Shown one piece after another: positions 16,302 to 27,366 of a stretch of DNA of 64,000 nucleotides. A program made the translations under genes and the position numbers. The notes below the pieces were generated by a model, which was not told the DNA's origin, made no database searches, and saw nothing but the letters and a program-made list of their open reading frames with translations. The stretch spans positions 454,616-518,615 of the forward strand of contig JACQYS010000022.1 in NCBI GenBank assembly GCA_016208105.1. The letters run 5' to 3'. How positions within the stretch are numbered: position 1 is the stretch's first letter; each line of letters opens with the position of its first letter. This stretch comes from Desulfovibrio sp. GTDB taxonomy: Bacteria; Desulfobacterota; Desulfovibrionia; Desulfovibrionales; Desulfovibrionaceae.

Positions 16302-17023
16302 GAGTCCACTCCTTGAACTGGAGTCTTGGACTGGACGCTTTCGATGCGTCCGTCGTCCATGTTGGCCATGCGGTCGGCGTAGTCGAATATCCTGGAGTCG
16401 TGGGTGACGATCACCAGGGTGCGCTTGTCCCGAACGGCCAGGGATTTGAGCATGTCCATCACGTTTTTTCCGGTGGCGTGGTCCAGGGCGCTGGTGGGCT
16501 CGTCGCACACCACGATGCTCGGGTCGTGGACCAGGGCGCGTGCTATGGCCACGCGCTGCTGCTGTCCTCCGGACAGGTCCGGCGGGCGCGAATCCTCGCG
16601 GCCATGAAGGCCCACATCCTCCAGGCACCGCCTGGACCGGAGCAATGACTCCTTTTGGGAACAACCGTTTATTATAAGCGGCAGGGAGACGTTCTCCGCC
16701 ACTGTCAGCGTCGGCACCAGGTTGAAGGCCTGGAACACGAACCCGATGTTTCGCCCCCGGAATTGAAGACGTTCTTTTTCGGAGAGCTTCTTCATGTCCC
16801 GGCCGAGCAGTTCGCATGTTCCCTGGTCCTGGTCCATTATCCCGGCCATCACCGATATCAGGGTGGTCTTGCCGCAGCCGGACGGTCCCACCAGCATCAG
16901 CAGCTCTCCGGGGAGCACGTCGAGATCCACGCCGCGAAGAGCCCAGGTGCTGTTGTCTCCGCTCCCGTAGCATTTGGTTATGTTGCGGCAGCTTATGGCC
17001 AAAGTGTCAGCAGCATTTCCCAT
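16298..17023 (-). CDS. ABC transporter ATPase, LolD/MacB/DevA type
   Basis: 241 residues. Walker [11 protein letters not shown]-loop [18 protein letters not shown], signature [15 protein letters not shown], Walker [14 protein letters not shown]-loop [10 protein letters not shown]. This subclass works with FtsX-like permeases in mechanotransmission exporters (MacB, LolCDE, DevBCA). It follows the permease gene by 2 bp and overlaps the adaptor gene. The full set of permease, ATPase, adaptor and outer-membrane channel makes a tripartite exporter of unknown substrate. Confidence 0.9.
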   Translation of the reverse strand: MGNAADTLAISCRNITKCYGSGDNSTWALRGVDLDVLPGELLMLVGPSGCGKTTLISVMAGIMDQDQGTCELLGRDMKKLSEKERLQFRGRNIGFVFQAFNLVPTLTVAENVSLPLIINGCSQKESLLRSRRCLEDVGLHGREDSRPPDLSGGQQQRVAIARALVHDPSIVVCDEPTSALDHATGKNVMDMLKSLAVRDKRTLVIVTHDSRIFDYADRMANMDDGRIESVQSKTPVQGVDS

Positions 17024-17025
17024 GG

Positions 17026-18186
17026 TTATCCCTTGAACACCACGGCTGGTTCGAGTTTCATCACCTTGCGGGCGCTTATCAGGGCCGCGAGAAGAACGAT
17101 GACCATCACGGCCGTTCCGCTTCCAAGAAGGAGCTCCCAGGTGAGTTTGGGCTGCGGCCCCATGCCTCCGGTTGTGCCGGCCATGAAGGCGGCGGTGATC
17201 CCGGCGCCCAGGCCGAACCCCACGAAACCCACCAGGAACGCCTGGAGAAGGATCATGCGCAGGAGCTGCCCGCCAGTGGCGCCCATGGCTTTGAACACGC
17301 CGAAGTAGCGAAGGTTTTCCAGGGTGAAGTTGTAAAATATCTGGCCCGTGACCGCGGTGCCCACCACGAAGCCGATGAGCACCACGAAGCCGATGTTCTT
17401 TAAGATGTTCGTCCTGTGCAGAATGAAATCGAGCGACACCTGCTTGAACTCTTCGGACGAGTAGGCCTTGAGGCCGGTTTCCGCCGAAATTCTTCTGGCC
17501 ACGTCCTCGGGGCGTTCCTCGGGTTTGGCCTTGGCCAGCACGTAGCTCAGGAGTTTGCGTTCGCTCAGCGCAAAGGTCTTGGCGCGGTTGTAGGTGGTGT
17601 AGAGCACCGGCTGGGACATGAAGCTGGGCGTTGTCTGCGATATCCCCACCACCAGGGCCCGGTGTTCGTTTATCTCCAGGACGTCCCCCACCTTCAGGGG
17701 CACGCGGGGGCCTCCGTCCTTAGGTGTTGACGCCAGCCTGCCTTTTGCTCCGGCCTCGTCAACGATGACCGCGTCGGACACGTGCAGATCCACGAGATTG
17801 CCCTGGAGAAGCTTTGCCGGGCCTCCGATGAGGGTGGCGTCGTCAAGGCCGTTCATCTGGCATTGGGCGGTTTCGCCATTTGGAAGGCGCACCTTCTGGC
17901 CGCCCTTGTAGAAGGGAACGGCCCACTCCACGCCTTGGACGCTTCGCACGCGGTAGAGCAGGGTGTCCTGCATGGCCTTGGAATCTTCGATGGACTGTAC
18001 CTGCGGGTCCATCACCCAGATGTCCGGCAGGCTTATGTCCGAGATGGTGCCGTAGGTCTGGCTCAGGATGTCTACCAGGATCGCGGGCTGCTGGATCATG
18101 ATGATGGAAGACAGGGCAATGGCCGTAACGATGCCAATGTATTTGCCTTTGTCTCCGAAGAGCATTTTCAACGCGATGTGCAGCAT
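17026..18186 (-). CDS. FtsX-like ABC exporter permease (DevC/MacB class)
   Basis: 386 residues. The first membrane helix (about 15-38) is followed by a large periplasmic MacB-PCD-like domain (to about 255), then three C-terminal helices (NIGFVVLIGFVVGTAVTGQIFY, LLQAFLVGFVGFGLGAGITAAF, GTAVMVIVLLAAL). The family signature ENLRYFGVFKAMGATGGQLLRMI is present. Topology is the 4-helix arrangement of DevC rather than MacB, because the ATPase is separate. No clear ribosome binding site precedes this ATG, so the start is the least certain in the operon. First gene of the four-gene unit. Confidence 0.85.
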   Translation of the reverse strand: MLHIALKMLFGDKGKYIGIVTAIALSSIIMIQQPAILVDILSQTYGTISDISLPDIWVMDPQVQSIEDSKAMQDTLLYRVRSVQGVEWAVPFYKGGQKVRLPNGETAQCQMNGLDDATLIGGPAKLLQGNLVDLHVSDAVIVDEAGAKGRLASTPKDGGPRVPLKVGDVLEINEHRALVVGISQTTPSFMSQPVLYTTYNRAKTFALSERKLLSYVLAKAKPEERPEDVARRISAETGLKAYSSEEFKQVSLDFILHRTNILKNIGFVVLIGFVVGTAVTGQIFYNFTLENLRYFGVFKAMGATGGQLLRMILLQAFLVGFVGFGLGAGITAAFMAGTTGGMGPQPKLTWELLLGSGTAVMVIVLLAALISARKVMKLEPAVVFKG

Positions 18187-18593
18187 ATGGTTTTTTCGAT
18201 GGGGTGTGCGGGAAGGGCGGGCTTGCTTTGGATGCCGATGGACACACGTAAGAGACCGGGGAGTGGGGCGGGGTTACAGATGTTGGGGATAAATTGCAGG
18301 AAGGCATAAAAAATGCCCGGCGGCTTACAGTTTAAGCCGCCGGGCAAGTAAAAAGAAGCGGGGGGAGAGGGCACTCCCCCCGCACGGTAGGGCTAGTCGG
18401 CAGGTGGGCAGCGTGGTGAGGCTCGCGGCTTTTAGGGCGGGGTTGTGGTGGGGCGATGCCGCGAGGGGTTACTGCCGGCCAGCCCGTTGGCCGTATACCC
18501 GTCGGCAAGCGTTCTGCGCTTGCCGTATACTTCTATAATCACTTTTTTTGTCCCCGGAATAGATTTTCATCCATTCCGGGGACATTTCTTTAC
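18187..18593. other. 407-bp gap rich in hairpins
   Basis: No gene. Besides the terminator at 18314-18346 it holds three perfect inverted repeats: GCGGGGGGAG/CTCCCCCCGC (18358-18383), GGCAAGCG/CGCTTGCC (18504-18524, flanked by two GTATAC palindromes) and an 11-bp one (18550-18560/18573-18583) just after the pyruvate oxidoreductase stop. The part near 18187-18250 should contain the exporter promoter. Confidence 0.5.
18314..18346 (-). terminator. intrinsic terminator at the end of the pyruvate oxidoreductase unit
   Basis: Perfect 13-bp stem TGCCCGGCGGCTT / AAGCCGCCGGGCA around a 7-nt loop. On the minus strand a run of six T follows at once. Nothing on the plus strand gives a T-run, so it works for minus-strand transcripts. 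Confidence 0.8.
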
Positions 18594-22241
<3,648 letters not shown>

Positions 22242-22265
22242 CTACAGTGTATGAATATGGGTTGG

Positions 22266-23333
22266 TTAGAGCCCAAGACCCTGCCTGATGGCGGCGATGT
22301 CGAGATTGCCGGCCACCAGTTGGGATGCTTGCTGGAATTTGCCTGGGTCGCGCAGTTTGTTCCTTGAGAGAAGGGCCTCCATGCGCCGGGCCACGGAATA
22401 GGTGTCCTCGCGAACCACCATGATGGGCACTTCCGCGTTCTCGGCGCGAGCCAGTATGATGTCGTTGGGGTAGAGGTTGCCTGTGAGAATAAGGCAGGCG
22501 CATCTGCCTTCGATGGCAACCAGTTGCAGGTCGGAGCGGTCGCCGCCCACGATCACCGCGGCCTTGGTGTGCTTTCTGAAATGGGTGAGGAAATTTTCCA
22601 CCTGCATGGTGCCTATGAGGAAGCTCTCGGCCACCACATCGGATTTGTGGGCGCTGGAGATGAGCTTGCCGCCCAGGCGTTCGGCCAGGATGTTCACCGA
22701 AACCGCTCCGAGCAGGCGGTCGTGCGGCATGATGCCAAGAACTTTCACGCCGCGCTTGGCCAAGAACGGCACGAGCACGGAGTTCACCTCTTCCTGGTAG
22801 TGGCCGGTGACGTCCGACAGGACGCATCCGAGCATCTTCTCGCCCAGGCGCTCCTTGATGGCCAGGAGTATGTCGTAGTTCATCTCGTGGGTGCACCGGT
22901 CCACGATGACAACCGGCACGTTCAGTGCCTTGGCCACGGTGGCGCCGTCTAAGCAGGCGTAAAGTCCGGAGTGCAGGAATCCGCCGGATCCTCCCACCAG
23001 GGTGACGTCCTTGCCCTTGGAGATCTTTTTGTACGCGGCCACGATCTCGCCGGTACGGTCCTGGCAGGGAGACTGGGAAAAGACCTTGTGCATGAAGTCC
23101 TGCGTGACCAGCACCGGCGTGGCCAGGTCGGGCGCGACGCTTTGGCCCAGGGCCTGGCTTATGGCGGCCGCGTCCAGGTCTCCCCAGGAGTCTCCTATTT
23201 TTGCCGCCTGCGCGCCCACGGGCTTGAAATAGCCCACCGAGAGCCCTTCCTTCTGGAACTTGAGGCCAAGACCCAGGCAGAGGGTGTTCTTTCCGGAAAA
23301 AGGCGCTGTGGAACCGATATACAGTCCTGGCAT
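22266..23333 (-). CDS. BioD-like P-loop plus DRTGG-domain protein
   Basis: 355 residues. The N-terminal part resembles dethiobiotin-synthetase-type P-loop proteins (LYIGSTAPFSGKNTLCLGLGLKFQKEGLSVGYFKPVG). The C-terminal part is a DRTGG domain of the kind found at the N-terminus of long phosphotransacetylases (FRKHTKAAVIVGGDRSDLQLVAIEGRCACLILTGNLYP...VPIMVVREDTYSVARRM). The phosphotransacetylase catalytic domain itself is absent. Standing between an acetyl-CoA synthetase and pyruvate oxidoreductase, it is probably a regulatory or nucleotide-sensing partner of the acetate branch rather than an enzyme of it. The function is inferred only from domains and context. Confidence 0.75.
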   Translation of the reverse strand: MPGLYIGSTAPFSGKNTLCLGLGLKFQKEGLSVGYFKPVGAQAAKIGDSWGDLDAAAISQALGQSVAPDLATPVLVTQDFMHKVFSQSPCQDRTGEIVAAYKKISKGKDVTLVGGSGGFLHSGLYACLDGATVAKALNVPVVIVDRCTHEMNYDILLAIKERLGEKMLGCVLSDVTGHYQEEVNSVLVPFLAKRGVKVLGIMPHDRLLGAVSVNILAERLGGKLISSAHKSDVVAESFLIGTMQVENFLTHFRKHTKAAVIVGGDRSDLQLVAIEGRCACLILTGNLYPNDIILARAENAEVPIMVVREDTYSVARRMEALLSRNKLRDPGKFQQASQLVAGNLDIAAIRQGLGL

Positions 23334-23354
23334 ATGCGCGTGAACTCCCTATGG

Positions 23355-25451
23355 CTACTGTGGAAGAAGCATAAGGCGCACGTCCGCTACGACGGCGCGT
23401 TCATTGTTGACAAGAACAGGGCCCAGTTCGGCCTCGTAAATCTCCGGGAAGTCTATCGCCAATTGCGAGAGCCGGATGACGATGTCTTCGAGTGCTTCGA
23501 TGTTCGCCGCCGGTTCGCCACGCACCCCCTTGAGGAGCATGTAGGAGTCCACTTCGCGGATGAGCTGGCGGGCGTCATTGATGGATACCGGGGCCAGCCG
23601 GTACGAGATGTCGCCCAGCACATCGATGTAGATTCCGTTCAGCCCGAAATGCAGAAGCGGCCCGAAGTGGTCGTCCCGGCGGAAACCGAGCACCACTTCC
23701 TTCATGTTCGCGGGCGCCTGCTCCTGGATCATGCATCCGGAAACGTGGGCGTCCGGCCGGGTGATCTTCACGTGCCCGGTGATTTCGAGAAATGCCGTGC
23801 GCAGTTCCTCGGGCGTCCTGACCCCTACCGCCACGGCCCCGGCGTCCGCCTTGTGGGTGATCTGGGGCGAGGCCACCTTGCATACCACAGGATATCCGAT
23901 CTTGGAACCCAGAGCCAGCGCTTCGTCGGAAGTTCTTGCCAGTGCCGCTTTGGCTGCCGGGAGGTCGTAGGCCTTGAGGATGTCCTGGGCCATTTCGTCG
24001 GGAATTTCAGTCATTCCCTGGGAACGGGCTTCCTTGATGACCTTGCGCACCACATCCTTGCGGCCTTCCACGCTGGCCATGACCGGGGAAGGACGGCTCT
24101 TGCGGACGCCGTAGCGGTACATGGCCTCCAGGCTGCTCACAGCCTGTTCCGGGAATTGGTAGCAGGGAATGCCGGCCTCTTTGAGCAGGATGGCGCCGGC
24201 TTCCATGTGGCTTTTGCCCATGAAGCAGCACAGCACGGGCTTGAAGGTGTTCGCGGCGGATTTTATTATGGCCTTGGCCATCTTCTCGGGATGGGTGAAC
24301 GCGGTGGGCGCGATGAGCACCATGAGGCTGTCCACCTGGGGATCGTCCAGCAGCACTGAAATGGTGCGGTCAAGGCGATTCGCGTCGGCGTCGGCCTGGA
24401 TGTCCACGGGGTTGTATATTCCGGCCGAGGCCGAAAGGCCGGATTTGAGCGTGTCCACCGTCTGCGCCGACAGCGGGGCCATGGACAGGAGCGACTTCTC
24501 GGCCGCGTCCGCGGCCAGGATGGCGGGGCCTCCCGCATTGGTGACGATGGCCAGGCGCGGCCCCTGGGGCAGGGGCTGGTTGGAAAAGGCCTGGGCCATG
24601 TCGAACATTTCAGTGATGGTGTGGGCGCGCAGAATCCCGGTCTGGCGGAAGGCGGCTTCGTAGGCGTGCTCGGACCCCACAAGCGAGCCTGTGTGGGAGG
24701 AGGCCGCCTTGGCCCCGGCCGCCGTGGTTCCGCCTTTGAGCATGATCACGGGTTTTTCCCGGGTGATCTTGCGGGCCATGCGCAGGAAGGCCTCGCCGTG
24801 CTCCACGTTCTCCACGTAGCCGAGAACGACCTTGGTTTCCGGGTCCTGGGCCAGCGCATAGAGCATGTGGGTTTCATCCACCACGGCCTTGTTGCCAAGG
24901 CTCACGAACTTGGAGAAGCCGATGGATTCGCCGATGGCCCAGTCCAGAATGGCGGAGCACAAGGCCCCGGACTGGGAGAAAAACGCGATGTTTCCCTTGC
25001 GGGGAAAGCCAGGAGAGAAAGACGCGTTGACGCCGTCCTCGGTGGAGATGATTCCAAGGCAGTTGGGGCCGATAAGCGCGATGTCGTTGTCGCGGCAGAT
25101 GCGGGCCACTTCGGCTTCGATCTTCCATCCTTCCTTGCCGGATTCGCGGTACCCGGCGGAAACGATGACCGCGCCGCGCAGCCTGTGCTCCAGCAGGGCC
25201 TTCAGGGAGGGGATAACCGTTTCGCGCGGCACTGCGAGCACGGCAAGATCAAGGGGGGATGGAAGGCTCGGGATGTCCTTGTAGGCCTTGAGCCCGAGAA
25301 CCGTTTCGGCTTTCGGGTTGACGGGGTACAGTTCGCCCTTGAAGCCGGCCTCGATCATGTTCTTCAAGATGGTGTGGCCAATCTTGCCCGAATCCCTGGA
25401 AGCGCCAACAACTGCCACGGTTTTCGGGCTGAACAAGGCGTCGAGGTGCAT
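23355..25451 (-). CDS. acdA: ADP-forming acetate-CoA ligase (acetyl-CoA synthetase), fused alpha-beta form
   Basis: 698 residues. Residues 1-460 form the alpha part: CoA-binding start LFSPKTVAVVGASRDSGKIGHTILKNM, ligase-CoA domain, and the phospho-His loop KAASSHTGSLVGSEHAYEAAF. Residues about 470-698 are the beta ATP-grasp part (YPVVCKVASPQITHKADAGAVAVGV). The enzyme makes ATP from acetyl-CoA, ADP and Pi. No N-acetyltransferase domain is attached, so it is not a Pat-type protein acetylase. The ATG at 25451 was preferred because GGAG lies 5 nt upstream; another in-frame ATG lies 27 nt earlier. First gene of the three-gene unit. Confidence 0.85.
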   Translation of the reverse strand: MHLDALFSPKTVAVVGASRDSGKIGHTILKNMIEAGFKGELYPVNPKAETVLGLKAYKDIPSLPSPLDLAVLAVPRETVIPSLKALLEHRLRGAVIVSAGYRESGKEGWKIEAEVARICRDNDIALIGPNCLGIISTEDGVNASFSPGFPRKGNIAFFSQSGALCSAILDWAIGESIGFSKFVSLGNKAVVDETHMLYALAQDPETKVVLGYVENVEHGEAFLRMARKITREKPVIMLKGGTTAAGAKAASSHTGSLVGSEHAYEAAFRQTGILRAHTITEMFDMAQAFSNQPLPQGPRLAIVTNAGGPAILAADAAEKSLLSMAPLSAQTVDTLKSGLSASAGIYNPVDIQADADANRLDRTISVLLDDPQVDSLMVLIAPTAFTHPEKMAKAIIKSAANTFKPVLCCFMGKSHMEAGAILLKEAGIPCYQFPEQAVSSLEAMYRYGVRKSRPSPVMASVEGRKDVVRKVIKEARSQGMTEIPDEMAQDILKAYDLPAAKAALARTSDEALALGSKIGYPVVCKVASPQITHKADAGAVAVGVRTPEELRTAFLEITGHVKITRPDAHVSGCMIQEQAPANMKEVVLGFRRDDHFGPLLHFGLNGIYIDVLGDISYRLAPVSINDARQLIREVDSYMLLKGVRGEPAANIEALEDIVIRLSQLAIDFPEIYEAELGPVLVNNERAVVADVRLMLLPQ

Positions 25452-25902
25452 TCTTACTCCGATATTGGAAACCGGCATTCTAAACCGGCGCTTCCATCTT
25501 GTTTCACGGAATGAGACGAACGTGCATTTCGCCCCAGCCGCCACCGTTGACTAACCGAAACTTATTACAACTTCCGTTCCAATATTCTTAACATAATAAA
25601 TCCAACAAGTTATTCGACTAGAGTCTGTCCGATCCTCCGGATTGACGGAGGGAGTCCGGTAATTCGGACGGTGTGGGAGGCGCAACCAGTCCGGATGTCC
25701 GGACAGTGGCGGGCAGGCATGACAACACCTTATGCCCGACTCTTATGGTCGAGTCAATGCAATCGCTCAATGGACCAAAATTGCGTCCGAAATGCGCACA
25801 ATTAAACGTGGACCGGGTTGGCCGCCCTGTTCGAGGCAGGGCCGGGACAGTTGCCAGCTGGCGGCTGGTTCGTGGTGCTGCGGGCGGAAAAAGTCTCCGG
25901 TC
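25452..25902. other. 450-bp gap upstream of the acetyl-CoA synthetase gene
   Basis: No convincing gene. Positions 25555-25620 are AT-rich and probably contain the promoter for the minus-strand acetate operon. Further upstream lies the cluster of GTCCGG-type palindromes listed separately. Confidence 0.45.
25654..25704. promoter_or_regulatory. cluster of GTCCG inverted repeats, candidate operator
   Basis: GTCCG-6-CGGAC (25654-25669) and GTCCGGA-2-TCCGGAC (25689-25704) are both perfect palindromes, their centres 35 bp apart. A third, imperfect TCCG/CGGA arrangement lies just upstream (about 25627-25648). They lie about 200-250 bp upstream of the acetyl-CoA synthetase start. The spacing fits cooperative binding of a dimeric regulator; none is encoded next to it. 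Confidence 0.4.
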
Positions 25903-26301
25903 TTAGGCTGTCGGAGACGGGACCGCTTTATTCAGGGAGAGTCCTGGCAGGGTGAGCAGGGTGCGTTTGGCTTTGCGCTTGCGCCGTTCGAACACTTCCG
26001 GGCGCGAGCCGAGCCGGTAGCGCCACAGGTAGCAAGGGGAGTAGGGGTCCTTGCAGGAAGGAGAGGCCGCGCAGGCGCGGACCTGTTCCCTGTTGCCGCA
26101 ACAGCAGCTGAGGCATTGGCGGCGTATGGCGCGGACAGGAGGCCTGGATGCTTGGGGAGCCGGCCCCTGGCGGTAGACGTGCAAGGGGCACTGCGAATCC
26201 GAACACTCCGCCACCAGCATGTACGAGCCGCCCATGCAGGCCACGCAGAATTTCCGGATGGATTCGGATGCGCTGAGCTTTTTGATGACGTGTGAGCTCA
26301 T
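25903..26301 (-). CDS. Cys-rich protein with two zinc-finger-like modules
   Basis: 132 residues, 11 Cys in two copies of one module. Module 1 is IRKFCVACMGGS-x6-CSDSQCPLHVYRQG (Cys 19, 22, 33, 38). Module 2 is IRRQCLSCCCGN-x6-CAASPSC...CYLWRYRLG (Cys 63, 66, 67, 68, 77, 83, 90). The pattern C-x2-C-x-GG-(S/N)...C-x4-CPL-x2-YR-x-G is a small family I know from phage-related and delta-proteobacterial genomes, probably zinc binding; the exact role is unknown. The tail is basic (RRKRKAKRT), which could fit nucleic-acid binding. No clear ribosome binding site is seen. It stands alone between two gaps. Confidence 0.65.
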   Translation of the reverse strand: MSSHVIKKLSASESIRKFCVACMGGSYMLVAECSDSQCPLHVYRQGPAPQASRPPVRAIRRQCLSCCCGNREQVRACAASPSCKDPYSPCYLWRYRLGSRPEVFERRKRKAKRTLLTLPGLSLNKAVPSPTA

Positions 26302-26653
26302 TTACAACCTGCCTTGTTGCGGTTGCCCAGGACGTTGTTCCCTCCAGGGGAGAGAATATCGACACCCGCTCTTGCAGGCCGCCTCCATGGTGCCGGGCGG
26401 CAAGAGCACGCCCGATCGGCCAGCAGGCAGCGTTTAGACCCCCTGTGTCCTGTCCGGGCGCAAAAGGCAAGACCGCTCAGAGTTGCGGGGCATGAAAATT
26501 TTGCAGTATATTATGTATTGCTCGCCACGCGAGACGCATAGGGACAAGCGAAGGCAGCTGCCGGGCCTACTGATCTCCGGAGGCCTGGCGCAGGGATGCG
26601 GGTGCTTTTTGCGCGCGGCGAGGATTCTGACGTCTGTCCGAAGGGAGGGTTCC
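26302..26653. other. 352-bp gap
   Basis: I see no gene and no strong hairpin. The AT-rich stretch near 26505-26525 may carry the promoter of the small exported protein downstream. Confidence 0.4.
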
Positions 26654-26899
26654 ATGCGCTGGTGTGTCTTTCTATTCTTGGTGTGCCTCGCACCCCAGGC
26701 CTTTGGAGCTTCGAAAGCGGATGAGAAAGAGCGGCAGCTGGACGAGCGCTACAGGCAGTGCGTCGACGCCTGCAAGAAGCCGGTGCCGCGGGTGGGCAGA
26801 GAACAGGACGTGTGGGACAAGAACGTCAGGGACGAAGCGCGCTACGACAACTGCATCCTTAATTGCGACAGGAAGCAGCTGCGCGGCTTCAGGAAGTGA
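26654..26899 (+). CDS. small exported protein with twin CX3C motifs
   Basis: 81 residues. A Sec signal peptide (MRWCVFLFLVCLAPQAFG) is followed by a charged helical mature part with two C-x3-C pairs, RQCVDACKK and DNCILNCDRK, about 27 residues apart. Twin CX3C pairs usually make a helical hairpin held by two disulfides. AAGGGAGG precedes the ATG. The 3' end overlaps the convergent bacteriohemerythrin gene by 11 bp. I do not recognise the family. Confidence 0.65.
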   Translation: MRWCVFLFLVCLAPQAFGASKADEKERQLDERYRQCVDACKKPVPRVGREQDVWDKNVRDEARYDNCILNCDRKQLRGFRK

Positions 26900-27302
26900 C
26901 CACGCCTTTTTCCTTGAAATGCTTCACGTAGCTTAAATCATGGCGGATGATGTGGTTTATGATCCAGTTTGCCAGGAACGCCTTCAATTCCTGCGGTGGA
27001 ACATGTTCGTGCCTGTATCCTGACGTGTGGAATTCCTTGACGGTCTGGGTGAGCTTGGCGTGTTCGGCGCGGTGCTCGTCCCGGCGAGGGTACTTGTGCT
27101 TCTCCATGAGCTCCTCTTCCGTGGTGAAATGGAGCTTCACGAATTGCCGGAGTTCGGCGATTATCTCCTTGAATTCCGCTTCAGTCATTCCCTTTGAGAT
27201 GGCCTGGAATGCTCTGTTGCACAGTTCAATAAGCTTTCGATGTTGTTCATCGATATCGGGAATGCCAACGCGCAGTCTTTCGTCCCACTGAATTTCTTTC
27301 AT
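26889..27302 (-). CDS. bacteriohemerythrin
   Basis: 137 residues covering one hemerythrin domain. Iron ligands are recognisable: IPDIDEQHRKLIELCN (first His-rich helix), LHFTTEEELMEKHKYPRRDEHRAEHAKL (His, Glu, His, His), and WIINHIIRHDLSYVKHF (final His and Asp). Cytoplasmic, no signal. It binds oxygen reversibly at a diiron site and may carry or scavenge O2 in an anaerobe. No good ribosome binding site is seen before the ATG. Divergent from the CBS-PAS-GGDEF gene with only 64 bp between the starts, so the two may be co-regulated. Confidence 0.9.
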   Translation of the reverse strand: MKEIQWDERLRVGIPDIDEQHRKLIELCNRAFQAISKGMTEAEFKEIIAELRQFVKLHFTTEEELMEKHKYPRRDEHRAEHAKLTQTVKEFHTSGYRHEHVPPQELKAFLANWIINHIIRHDLSYVKHFKEKGVVTS

Positions 27303-27366
27303 AGGGCAGCCGAAGTTGTAATGTGTTGCCGGAATATAAAGTCTGTGGCAATAATGTAACACTACT

